Shown one piece after another: positions 39,166 to 50,569 of a stretch of DNA of 64,000 nt (the stretch's first letter is position 1; each line of letters starts with the position of its first letter). The notes under the pieces were generated by a model. It did no database searches. It saw only the letters and a list, made by a program, of their open reading frames with translations, and was not told the origin of the DNA. The stretch is from Rhizophagus irregularis (Eukaryota; Glomeromycota; Glomeromycetes; Glomerales; Glomeraceae), in assembly GCF_026210795.1 (NCBI RefSeq), contig NC_089439.1:248001-312000 (forward strand). Reading direction: 5' to 3'. Position numbers and translations under genes: made by a program.

Positions 39166-40127
39166 TTGATACACTACATAAACGCATAAATCTTTTATTG
39201 ACCGATCATCCCAATTAACGTTAGATTATTTTTATTTAAAGTTACCAAAAAACGTTAAAGAAAAAGATATTTTTTTTTTTTTTTTTTTTGACGCCAATCA
39301 CAGTATCTACCGATCATCCCAATAAACGTTAGATTCATTTTGTTTAAGTTACCAAATACGTCAATGTGAAACAATAACAATTTTTTTTTTCTTTCGTTAT
39401 TCTTTTATTACTACATCATTTTTTATTTTTATTTTTATAATAAACATATAAATTTGTGATATTTCATATTTTTTTTTTAAATTAGTTTGCTGCGAAACAA
39501 AAAATTGGGTTTATCCAGTTACGTAAACAAATTGTTTATTAATTTTTTTTTTTATAATTCTTTTTACAAAAGGCGCAAAGAAAATCAGCTACACTAAAGA
39601 AAAATAGCCGTAAAATCTTAGAAAAAGGAATTCTGCTCCTCGAAAATCTTTCCAATTGCGATTGCCTTATTATTTTTTCACTTGAACAACAAAATTTTAT
39701 GCAATGCAAGGCCTCCTCAGCCCTTCATTAGCTTGAATCCAATTTTGGAATATGCTGTCATGTAACTCAAGAATATCGCTATCAAAATTTGCTGTGATTG
39801 GCTCGCTTCGTTTCATGCTACGTACTGGAAATGCAATTAATATTTTTTTAAGAAATCTTTGACGAGATTTATTTATTTAAATTATTTATTTAAATTATTT
39901 TATGAAAAGAGTTAATTTTCATTAAGATAAATATAGGGTAATTATATATATTTCGTATAATAATTTATTCAAGTATTTACATATTATATTTATATAATTT
40001 AGATGAAATAAATTATTGCTTGTTCTTGAATATGCATGATGATGAAATATTGGAAAAATATTTAAATGATGCTTTAACACTTAAATAAAGAATTTAATTG
40101 AAATTTGATATATTTGATGTAGAAAAT
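39166..40127. other. Upstream flank of K2, no gene seen
   Basis: Up to about 39660 this still aligns in patches with the upstream flanks of K1 (to 30170) and K3 (to 53600), so the duplicated unit extends well beyond the coding region. Beyond that it is AT-rich sequence without a supportable frame. Confidence 0.5.
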
Positions 40128-40765
40128 TGTAAGTGCGATCATATGGCCGGTCTTCAGACCGATCTTAGTATTCGGTCCAGAATTCGAGGACCGGTCCGGA
40201 CTGGGATCGATTATATAAAATTTTTCATCGAATAAAATGATAACAAATTACCTAGTATTGATAAAGTTTTCATTTTTTTGGTATTTGTAATATTAATATC
40301 ATTCGATCGCTTATTAATGTTTTAAAAAGTTAAAAAGTTAAAAGTACAAGAAATAAAAATCCTTTCAATTACAGTACATGATCGACATCTATTTTGATAT
40401 TTATTAATATTTCAATAAATGTATAATGTTTTAAATTTTGCAAAAAGTGAACCAGTATCTTTATTCTTTAACTTGATTTGAGATTTCATTAAATTACAAT
40501 GAAAACAAAGGTAATAAATAACAAAATTTTTTGTGACATTGTCAATGATCATCCAACGTTATAAATTTTTTTGAAATCATTAAAGGCAAATGGAAAATAC
40601 TTTTATTAAATTTATTAATGAAGGAAAGAATAAAGGAAATAAAGGAAATGAATTTGTACATCATAGCTTGGTGAAATATATAAAAGTATGATCTCAAAAA
40701 ACCAGTTCTGGCTGAAAGACCGGTCTTTCTAAGACTGGTTGAACTAGTGTGTGATCCTCACTTAT
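40128..40765. mobile_element. Possible DNA element with imperfect CCGGTC-rich inverted ends
   Basis: The left end AAGTGCGATCATATGGCCGG then TCTTCAGACC, and the right end in reverse complement AAGTGAGGATCACACACTAG then CAGTCTTAGAAAGACCGGTC, are related but diverged. The interior has no gene. The right end abuts the repeated gene fragment at 40763. Without a consensus the borders are tentative. Confidence 0.35.
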
Positions 40766-41235
40766 TTGTAATATAATTATTGTAAGACTGTGATAATTCC
40801 TCAATTAGGTATAAAAGGTAGTAATGAAAGTCAACATCCTTGCTCACAATCACATTAACACCCGATCATTATCCCATGAAAGATCCATGCATTCTGGACG
40901 ATCATATACTGTAGTTTATTAATTGCTGGTCGGTGATTTGAATGGTATCTTAATGGCAAGGCACCAAAAGAAAATCGTGCTTTAATACCAGGAAAGTAAA
41001 TAATAATCCTTTTAAATTCTTTTCACTTCCTTTTTTAATTCAGCTGTATTAGGACTTTTCCCTAAGTTATAAAAAACTCTAGATGAAGCATAACTGATAA
41101 TTTAATTAAATCTTCAAATCTTATAGGGTAATTACATTTTTTAGCTCAAAAGATTTTACAAATGAGTTTTAATGGCGACAACGATCTAAAAATAATGTCA
41201 ATGATTTTCTGGTTGATTCTTTTGCACTTGTATGA
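40763..41235 (-). pseudogene. Decayed gene fragment, copy B of a duplicated segment
   Basis: It aligns with 20585-20935. Shared words include GTAAGACTGTGATAATTC, TTAACACCCGATCATTATCC and ACCAAAAGAAAATCGTGCTT. The minus-strand frame reads GIKARFSFGALPLRY, then HRPAINKLQYMIVQNAW, with a stop soon after. Near 41230-41190 the NQPENH region corresponds to INRKII of copy A. Copy B has about 120 extra bases. The family is not recognised. Confidence 0.5.
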
Positions 41236-41724
41236 TGACGTAATAATTATGAAATTTCAACTGGATATTCATCAAAAACAGTTAAACGCGTTTAAACTTT
41301 AAAGTATTTATTATTGGATGTTGATTTTTTCCAATAGCAAATGTCTGACACAAATGTCAGCAAAATTTGAAATCAGCGCGTTGTGGTTCATAATTGAAAA
41401 ATTGTATTAATATATTCTTCAACCTATTACTAAATGGATTGCAAATAGCCTTATTCCCAAGAAAAGTAACTAATATTTGAAGTAACTTTAGATTTTCAAT
41501 TTTTTTATATTTTTTTTTATTAAAAGTAAACCTTCATTGCTAAATATAATGATATCAGCTTCTTGGTTTTTTGGTTTTTTCAAACACTTTTTTGTACATG
41601 CAATTAAAAAAAGAATGGAATGTAATATATATTTATTCTGATTTTTCACTCATTATTTAATCAACGAAAATGATCAGAAATTATTTCAAATTAATCAACG
41701 CAGAATCGAATAAACGGGAAAAAT

Positions 41725-41886
41725 ATGACACAGAGATCGATATTTGACAAAGAAATCATGAATGTTTTATTTGATGACTTTTCAGCAAGATGCAATGACG
41801 ATAATAAGATTATTCTGGTTTTGCATATCGATATCGGCGGACTTGGTTACTTTGCGTTAAATGCTAAATCTGAAAGATTTTCATAA
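41725..41886 (+). other. Small coding-like ORF (53 aa), unrecognised
   Basis: ATG to TAA. The protein begins MTQRSIFDKEIMNVLFDDFS, followed by ARCNDDNKIILVLHIDIGGL. The composition is balanced (Cys, Asp, Gly, Arg), unlike chance frames here. No promoter, partner exon or relative is visible. It may be a fragment of an older gene. Confidence 0.25.
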
Positions 41887-42554
41887 TTAAAATTATGTTT
41901 GTAATACCATAAATCACCTAAATCACCTGATAGACTATCATTTGACTAAATAATAAGTTGAGTAAAAATCTACATTTGCGAAACTTAAATTATTTCAACA
42001 TAAAGTAGACGCAAAAAAAACCCCATTTCACTAACAAAAAACTCATTTCTCACCTGTATAGTAATTTTAGTGTGTATTATTAGAAAGTAAGTATGCTTTA
42101 ATAAAACAAAATGTAAAATAGAAAATTTATATAGTCACAATAGCTACGAATATTTTAAAAATATTTTAAAACTCAATGAATATTGTTTAAAAAAATTTTT
42201 TTTTATAATAATTTTTATAAAATTATCTATTTTTTATATTTTTTAAGTCATCATTCACATTTATTTTATTGTACACGTTTTAGGAACTTTGCTCTCAAAC
42301 TGATTGTTACTTTCAATTTTACAATAAAAAGAATATTCCAGAAATTATTGCGCAAAGTGAGATCCCATAACGGATATTATCAATATTATCAGAATCATAT
42401 TTATTATATTTTTGGCTTAAAAGAAGTATTTATCAAATTATTGTGTAGTAAAATTAAATAAAAATTTTTTTTAATGTTCGTCCCCAATCTTACTACGCCC
42501 AAAAATATTAAAAATCAACATGTTAATTATAGGGTAATCAAATCCGCCGATATG

Positions 42555-43900
42555 GGCTGAAGAGTCTTGGACTAGCAAGACGTATCAGCGTCAAAAAGCA
42601 ATTCAAATATAAATCTGGCAAAGCCGAATTTGAATCTTAAAGTGGAGCAGAAAGAAAGATAAACCATGGAGACGAAGTTGTATTATAATTTAAATGTAGT
42701 TGGTCAAGTCATTTTTAGATGTTTCCAGCATCGATGGAGTTATAAGATATACGAGAACGTTACAAATGGTCAGCGTATAAAGAATTACACGTAGAGGAAA
42801 AAAATTTATCGAAGATGGGAATCGATCTTAGATAGTAGATATAAACATTACAACTGGATTTTCGTGAAAATAGTACAATTTGAAGGGGAAATGGTTTTAT
42901 TCGCGTATTTTGGAGACGGAGATGCGATAACAGGGTCGATTGAAAAGGTGTCGACAAGGTTTGGATCATTCCACCAAATATCGCAATGCTAACATGTATT
43001 ATCCAAATTTAGAGTTAGAGAAAGGAATTCAACCAATATAACCATTACAACCTAGCAATGAACATACTGAAGAGTACAAGGGTGACGAAATGACGAAGGA
43101 AGACAAGGCCGAAGGTTTCAGAAGAGGAAGAAGTAACGACGTTGAACAAATATAGAAAAAATTTGTTGCATGGGCCAACTCCTAATGTTCAATCATCGTT
43201 GATAAAGGACTATTCGTCGACTGAAATGGTAGTTAATATAATCAACGAAGTTAAACAGACAGAAAAAGAGAAAGAAACGAAGTAAAGTCAAGGGAAGAAG
43301 AAGAGTTAAGACATTTACCGGAGGAAGAGGCGAGTCTTTACGAGTTGATTAGATTACAAACTGAACGAGATGAAGCATATCGCCCTTTAAAAAATTTATT
43401 CCGTGTTTTTTTATTCTATGTTATTCTCGTAAGTGCATCATATTCTCGGAGTTTTTACGGAATTAAAGATAAAACTTTCTATAAGGTCGAAAAGAAAAAG
43501 AGAGGAGAATGAAAAGAGAACAAGCGGTTCAGGCCGATATTAGAATGTTTTGGGACATCAAGCAACTCCGCCAAGACAAAATATTAAAGAAGCGGTGCAA
43601 GAATAAGTTAAACCTGTCAATGAAGATAAAAAGAACCGTAGGAGATAAAAGACTGATAGGAGTAATAGAAAAAATTTCAACATATTAGGAAATTAACGTA
43701 ATGTAGTCATTATTTAGAATTTTAGATACATAAATTTTGTTATTTTTATAGCATCAAAGAGGTTACTAGGATAATTTTTTAGTTAAAATAGATAGGTTAT
43801 TATACATTTGTTGTATCAAGTGTAAACGTCAAGTTCTTTGCTTATTCGTGTTAAATAAGTAAACTGAAGTACAAAAAAAAAAAATAAATAAATCCACCGA
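42555..43900 (+). mobile_element. Poly(A)-tailed insertion with 11-bp target duplication
   Basis: The segment is flanked by direct repeats CCGCCGATATG (42544-42554 and 43901-43911). Just inside its right end lies an A12 run with AAATAAATAA, the signature of LINE-driven retroposition. The related segment copy A (23023-23060) lacks the insert at the equivalent point. The insert is richer in G and C and carries broken plus-strand coding: RYKWSAYKELHVEEKNLSKM near 42760, then NKYRKNLLHGPTPNVQSSLI near 43145, then EVKQTEKEKETK, EEEELRHLPEEEASLYELIR and more Lys/Arg-rich sequence to about 43680. It could be a gag-like or host-derived retroposed gene. The family is unknown. A 109-bp R1 element interrupts it. 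Confidence 0.65.
43381..43489 (-). repeat. Dispersed short element, family R1, copy 5, nested in the retroposed insert
   Basis: In reverse complement it begins CGACCTTATAGAAAGTTTTA and contains TCCGTAAAAACTCCGAGAAT then ATGATGCACTTACG. It ends in AAATTTTTTAAAGGGCG, so both CGnCCnTA-type ends are present. Removing it would join the coding-like frames DEAY and KRKREENEKRT, so it apparently inserted into that sequence. No clear target duplication is visible. Confidence 0.65.
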
Positions 43901-44066
43901 CCGCCGATATGATACCATAACTTTTATTTCGGGATTTTGTGTCCTTTTGTTGTTTCTTTAAGATTCATTACCTTGAATAAAATATCAAAAAATCCTTGAC
44001 TTTCTAAAGAATTTTCTTTTACTGATCTTGGCTATTTGATTATTAAAATCATCTGAAGTCTATAAT
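43901..44066 (-). pseudogene. Decayed gene, copy B, 3' part
   Basis: It aligns with 23047-23275 (GATATGATACCATAACTTTT, CCTTGAATAAAAT, CCTGAAGTCTATA-like words). In copy A this stretch encodes the C-terminus. Here the frame is eroded. It is separated from the rest of copy B by the 4.1 kb transposon. Confidence 0.55.
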
Positions 44067-44071
44067 AAATT

Positions 44072-47000
44072 AATTCGGGATCGCGTATAAAGTAGTGATC
44101 GTCATATATAAAATTTGGGACGCCAATACGCCTATATAATTTTACGACTTTTAGAATCTCGCGTTTTTTATATACACAACTTCTTTTTTAAAGTCAAACG
44201 TATGGGCAAAAGCAAAGAATATGTTACAACACTTATTTCTGCGGGTGAAATTGTAGAATTTTGGGCCATTTTGTCATAATTGGTGGTTTGCGCGACTCGT
44301 AAATAAAAGCTCTACACATACTTTACTCGTTCCGATTCGTTTAGGAATGAAATCCCATACAGTTTTAAATAAATGTAACTTTATAATTACCGTTGTAAAC
44401 GATGCTGAACATCAAAACTCTCCTGGATTTTTGTGTGATTCTAAAGAAAATCAGTTGGGTGTATGCAGTTCACCAACAGAAGCTATTAATACTTGCTATG
44501 AAAAAGTTTTTCGTTCAAATGCAAAGTTTCCTGGTCCGCATGTTATGGGGTTTGACAATTCAAATATTATACAACAATTACTTAGTGGTAATTGCGTTTC
44601 GTCCATATATGATTAGTCACGTAATTGTGTTGGGAATGGAAAAATCAAGAAACCGGAATGGAATTATGCAGAAGAAGAATATAAGTCCATTTTACAATCC
44701 AATTTCAATGGTATAAAATCGGCTTTCGTTCAAGAGATAGAAGATAATGAATATGTAGTTCAAATATATACTAACGATGATTTGGTAAAGACATTCAGCG
44801 CTATTGACCCTGACGAAGTTTGGATATGTATTGATAGGCTTTCAAATTATTCTGGGAAATCTTTTTGGATTAAAAAATTCGTATACACAAATTTGTATTC
44901 AACAAACACAAATACCTTCTTGTACAGGATTAGATTGGACTTTTGAGGGTATATTAGAAAGTCTTTATAAATATCATTTGAAAAAAAGGATTTCATATGA
45001 AATCAAATGGCGTGATTTATTTGATAAGTGGTTGATCGGGAGAGTGATATTTTAGAATTACGAAAAGCTATTTTAGATTTATGTCCACCTGATCATGAGA
45101 TTAATGATCGAGAATGGCATGCTTGGAAAGCATTTGTTCGAAATGCATGATGCACCAATATTACTCCTTTCAAAAAAGAAGAATCTAAGGTTAGTAACAA
45201 TGCAAAAAAAATAATTTTATTATTTGACAAATAATTTTTTATTATATATTTGATTTAGTTTGAATTTTGGATGAAAGCATATTATCCACAAAAAGATAAT
45301 AACATTACAAATGCTCTATAAATCTGGATTCCCCAGCAAAATCCACATTACTCAGAAAATCAATCTCTTACATTTGGCAAGCATTTCATGATGCATTGGA
45401 AAATACTAATAGTGGTTAAAGGCGAATTCTTTCGATTATTGTCACAAAATTTACCTACCAAGAACTCAAATCAAAATTAGGAGTTAGTATATACTGCAAA
45501 TATTATGCTGTTAAAATCATTGAATTAATTGAAAAATATAATCTTACAGGTTGCTGCAAACACAGTATCAAGAGCCCGGCAATATGCACGTATTAATTGA
45601 CCGCGCCTCAAATACAACAGCCTATTATTGTAAGGCAAATTAAGGCAGGAAAAAAAAGAATATTTAGAACAATTTTTTTTTGATAAGGTTAATGTAATAA
45701 TGAGTTCATATAAAGCAGATGCTATTACACAAAAACCAGTCCTTTACCTCAAAAATGCAAAACAAGAACTATGGGAAAAGTTTCATGAAAAGTATCCAAA
45801 TCCAAATGGAGTGAAACGCAACTTTTTATAAATATCTACAAGGCAATAGATATATTTATCATGAGAACATTGGTGGTTTATGTTCAATATGCAATACATA
45901 TGGTTATGAAACTTTGACGAACTTACCAAGCTCATTCAGAATCACGTTAATAATCTTCATATCCAGGTAATAATTCCATTTCTACAATTGACAAAAAATG
46001 ATAATATTTATGTAAATATTAATTTCTGTTAATTTTCTTTTTAGAATCAATTATTAGATCAAGGGGAGAAGTTAAACGATACATTAAAAGGGAATATGAT
46101 CACATTTAACCGCAAATTCTAATGGCACGACAGAACATAATCCATGTATAAATCACTGCCCTCCTTTTGCATTTGGTACGTGTAATAAATAACATACTCA
46201 CACGTTCCAGACTGTGATACACTTTTTCAATTCTTTATTGATGTTGAAAAAAATACCCCAAACAATATTCATGAAGAAATTTGTGAATTACGCAATAAAA
46301 TTTTCTATTATTTGAGCCATCAGACGCGTAAGGTATTTCTAAATTCTCCAATTAATGCAAATCTGTTAGATTTAGATGAAAAGGTGCTATAATTATAGTT
46401 GATTATAAGATACGGAAATCTTACCCAAAAGTGCAAGAGAAACAAAAAGTGCTTTTTTTTCGGAAAAAAAGGGTGGGCTTTGCATTCAATTCTTGTATAT
46501 ACGCGAAAACTGGAAGTCAGCAATTGGATATTCGAGCATTTGACCATTGGTCATCTGATACCTGCCAAGACGCAAGACGCATGGTTTCAGCCTCTTCCAT
46601 GCAGTTATAGAGTCACTTGAAGTCAAACCGGGCCGGGTTACTTTTCTTCCGATAATGGACCACACTACCATAATGCAGACCTAATGCTAATTCTAGGACA
46701 TTGGAATGAATGGTATAATATTACGGTAAAAAATGGGTTTTCTTAGAAGCATGGGATGCTCAAACTTCTATCGATTTTCACCATGCCCAAGTATGTATTG
46801 GTTGTTCAAATAATTTAAGAAAAATGCTATTCAAGGAATTTGTGGGACTTCAGTGGCACATTTAGAACCAGAAAGAAAAAGAGGTATGTGTGAGAATACA
46901 ATTTGAAAATTAGTAATATTACTCCTACCTAAAAATAATTTCTATGGTATATAGAACCGGGACGAAAAAAGAAAAATTTAATACCTGGAAATTCAAATTG

Positions 47001-48188
47001 ATATAAGTGGTCCTGGCCCACAGAAGGCGAATATACAGGATTTATTCAGGCTCGTGCAATGCCTAATATTGGAACATGGAAAAATTTTGAGCCAGCTAAA
47101 ATAGCACAATTTGAAAAAAAGTCCTCTTGAAAAACCTAATCTACAAGTTTCAGATCACTAAACTCCAACTTCCAATTGGAACGAACATACCGTTACCTAG
47201 TATGTAATGAATTGATCTAAAATCAAGAATTTTTTCAAATTTTTTTTTTATGGAATTTTTTTTTGTAATAGAAATCAATCCTAATCGTCTCACTATTGAA
47301 GAATTGAAGAAAAAGTTGAGTGATTATGGAATTGATACAGATATAATAAGTGATAATAGAGTTGTATTGGCAGAAATTTTACAAAATATATCGAATGATG
47401 AAACATCAAAACAAGTCTCAGGTAAATTATTTCTTACCATAAATTGTCATATTACTATCTCGAAACTTATTTCTTTTTTTTCCAAATAATAGACATGCTA
47501 TATAACGAAACTATTGACACTGATTTGGATTCAAGGCAAGTTTCAGAGTATAAATTAGATTTTTTATTATCAAGTGGATGGGCTTTAAAAGAAAATCAGA
47601 GATTTGGTAAAAAGGGAGGAGGTAAACGAATGAGCAAAAATGTTGTTTCATACCTTGAGGCATATTTCTTGGCTGGAGATATAAATAAAAGCGAAAAAAT
47701 ATACGGCTCAAGAAATGCAGAAATGCATAATGAACTAAAAGGATTAGTAGAAGGAGGAATTTTAGAAAAAGAAGAAATTCCAAAAATTTTCACAATTAGT
47801 AACTGGATTGCTCGATATCTAGTTAAATGATCTTAGGAAACGAAAATTTTGGAATAAAATTTTGTAAATATAAATAAAATACATTTATTTAAAATGTTGT
47901 CATAAATTGTATAAAAATTATTGAAATTACGAATTTATATATTATATTTATAGTTAGGAATCTGACGTCGCATCAAGTAAAAGTTTTTTTTTTATTTACA
48001 ATTTTGTATGAAAATGCAGAAATATATGCACAAGGTATTCTATATAAAATATAACGATTAGGTTGTACAAAATGGTGGTTTTTAGCTTAGTCCGAAAAAG
48101 ATGAATTATGAACGATTTTTGATATTTATATATGATCGGCGCCTCAAATCGGAATAGTTTTCTCTACTTTATATGCGAATCACGAATT
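44072..48188 (+). mobile_element. 4.1 kb DNA transposon with TIRs and AAATT target duplication
   Basis: The left end AATTCGGGATCGCGTATAAA and the right end in reverse complement AATTCGTGATTCGCATATAA (then AGTAG) form imperfect terminal inverted repeats of about 30 bp. AAATT precedes the left end (44067-44071) and follows the right end (48189-48193). Outside the ends, sequence homologous to copy A resumes on both sides, so the insertion is supported independently. It carries one decayed transposase-like gene on the plus strand. Confidence 0.7.
44202..47830 (+). pseudogene. Decayed DDE-type transposase gene with C-terminal SAP-like region
   Basis: It starts MGKSKEYVTTLISAGEIVEF at 44202 and continues in broken frames: SPGFLCDSKENQLGVCSS near 44430, KFPGPHVMGFDNSNIIQQ near 44530, TNDDLVKTFSAIDPDEVWIC near 44780, and PPDHEINDREWHAWKAFVRN near 45090. 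Possible catalytic-core acids lie in IIVDYKIRK near 46400, SSDNGPHYHNADLM near 46650 and FLEAWDAQTSIDFHHAQ near 46750. A SAP-like helix pair (LTIEELKKKLSDYGIDT) lies near 47290. After an intron at about 47420-47491 the C-terminus is open to a TGA-terminated end at 47830 (SYLEAYFLAGDINKSEK, IPKIFTISNWIARY). Many stops and shifts make it inactive. The DDE assignment is by motif spacing only. Confidence 0.65.
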
Positions 48189-49800
48189 AAATTCCATTAT
48201 TTTCTTACACATGTATTCATCAACCTTTGATCTTAATTCTGATACTCCTCGTTCAAGCTGTTCCGTTTTTGAAGGACCGACTGTTTAATAAATTTTCATG
48301 TTTCTTGCAATAAACAACCCACTTCGTCCTCTTATCCTATCATTATATGCTGAGTCTGCTTTATAAAAATAATATTAAATCATATGGAAAATCGATACAT
48401 GAAGTAGAGTGTTTTTAGATTTAGTGACAGTATTGTTTAGTTTTTTTTGTTAGATAATTTAGATGACGTCTGGTGTTTTGTAGCGTAGTTTATATATTAG
48501 ATAGACTGGTTAGCAATAGGGTTGGCGTTGTCCGACGTTACCTCTATGTATTTTATTTAGTCCTGTACTTAAGTATAAAAAATGCTAATTTTTTTTTTTA
48601 AAAAAAAAATTTTTATCAAACAAATTTAGTGTTTTTCACAAAGCTATTCATATACTGTAACTTGACTTTTACAGCTGAATTTTGAAATTCAGAGCTTCTT
48701 ATAGCTTTTTAAAATAGATTTGGTGTTTTTAGAATTTTTCATTAGTATCGTCCTTACCACAAATCACACACGGTCCTTTATTTTTGGGATCTTAAAAATA
48801 AGGTTTGACACAAACTTTGCGTGAGTTATATAAGTCATTCATTGTGAATCACCGCAGCACCAAATATATTTGAACCACTTGATTATTTAACCGGAAAAAA
48901 AGATTTAGATTCTCGTAACTGTCCCCATTGATTTTTCAAAATCTGAATTTTTTTTTTATACTAAATTTTTTTCTTCAGCATTATATATGATATTCGTACA
49001 TTAAATTTTCAAAAGTCTGGGTTTTTTTACTTTTTTACTAAATATTTTTTTTTTGCATTATTTTTACATACATATGACTCACATATATAAACAATGTATT
49101 ATTTTATATATTGAAATTTAGTAATTTTGGTGTATTTTTTTTGCTCGAAGTTGTTACATAACATTAACATTCGTCACAATAATATTAATATCCTTCATTT
49201 ATCTAACTTCTGGCATTTTTTCACACTGAAAATAATGACCTCAAATAACCCGATTGAATAATAAAGACAATTAGCAACTTTATTAAACATTTCTCCTATG
49301 TCATCACTTTACAAATTATACACAATAAAAAATAAATATAAAAATTGTATAAAAAAAAAAGCCTATCATTTTTAAATATGTCACAACTCACAAGAAACTA
49401 AAAATTTTTTTTGTCCGTGGAACAATCCTAAAATTTAATAGTATTCAATTTATTTATAAATTTGAAATTATATATTCTTTATTTATTTAGAAATAATGTT
49501 ACATGAACGGAAACAAAATCAAGAAAAACAATTCTCTTAGAATTAACTGCTTCACTTGAGCTGCATAAAATGACATTTGGCTTCAGTCCCTAAGTATGTC
49601 ATCATTTTTCTGTAGCTTTTACGGTTGGCTGTGTATATAAAAGGATATATCTGGAGGTTTCTTTTTTATTTTGTTCATCCATTATTTACTTTTTAAGGAG
49701 ATTCAGTTGTATCTGCAGAGTAAAATTTTCAAATCATTTTACCGTGCCAATACATTATTTATCAAAAAGTGTTATTTATATTTATATCTTCACGATTATA
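48189..49800 (-). pseudogene. Decayed gene, copy B, 5' part
   Basis: It aligns with 23395-24720. Minus-strand pieces are MDEQNKKETSRYILLYTQPT then VKATEK near 49690-49600, GPCVICGKDDTNEKF near 48775 (a CxxC pair as in copy A), and, absent from copy A through a deletion there, TVGPSKTEQLERGVSELRSK then VDEYMCKKIMEF near 48290-48190, where the transposon cuts in. Stops elsewhere show it is dead. The two copies together give a fuller picture of the ancestral protein, which I do not recognise. Confidence 0.55.
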
Positions 49801-50569
49801 CATACCATGTGACACGGCCATATTTGTAAAATTTCTTGAATGAGACAGATTAGAATATAATTTTCTTAGCAGTGAGTGTGAATTTTAAAGTTGATATTAT
49901 TAGAATTTATTTCTTATAATTAGAAATCAAAAAAAAATAGGAAATACGAAAATAGAGTATCAGTTATCCTCAGCAGATTTTACATAATTGTTATTTTTGT
50001 CGGTTATCTCATATTGGCATAATAATAAAATTATTGGATAGTAATGGGAGTCAAATTGATAATATTATTATTGGATGATTTAAGCTAATTAATAGTAATT
50101 TATTAATCAGTAATCTAAAAAAATTACAACAAAAAATTGTTGAACAATAATAAGTTTATTTTATTTATAAAATTGATACAAAATTATTGAAAAAGTTGGT
50201 TATTCAAAAAAAATCCGGTAAAATGGTAAAATCCGTCTGACTTTTAAAAATCGGGAAAAGTTGGATTGTTTAAGTAAAATTGGTAAAATCCACCCAAAGC
50301 TGAGTAAAATTCGGATAAAATTGCTATTGGTTAGCAATAATAGTCTATATGTCTGAACTATCAATTAATAATAAATTAGTTTATAATTCAATAAACAATA
50401 ATTTTGTTATTAACCAAATTGCCGCAAGTATAACATCTATCTGTTGTGAACTATCCATTTTGAGATAAGTGTTCTTATCCAAGTTCTTATTTAGCTAGAT
50501 AAATAAATATTTCATTAATAATTAAATAAATAATTACGTCATTTACTAAAATAAGATTCTTCCCGTTCA
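49801..50569. other. AT-rich stretch, no gene seen
   Basis: I see no supported frame. Near 50200-50330 short words such as GGTAAAATCCG and GGATAAAATTG recur, but not regularly enough to call a tandem repeat. Confidence 0.45.

Noticed and set aside
39260-39300. Poly(T) run as the tail of a retroposon
   Set aside because: No target duplication or retroelement sequence adjoins it. T runs of this length occur throughout the window.
47511-47793. Minus-strand ORFs of 65-90 codons
   Set aside because: They are antisense to the better-supported C-terminal exon of the transposase pseudogene.
44202-47830. Functional transposase
   Set aside because: There are several frameshifts and stops across the core; only the last exons stay open.
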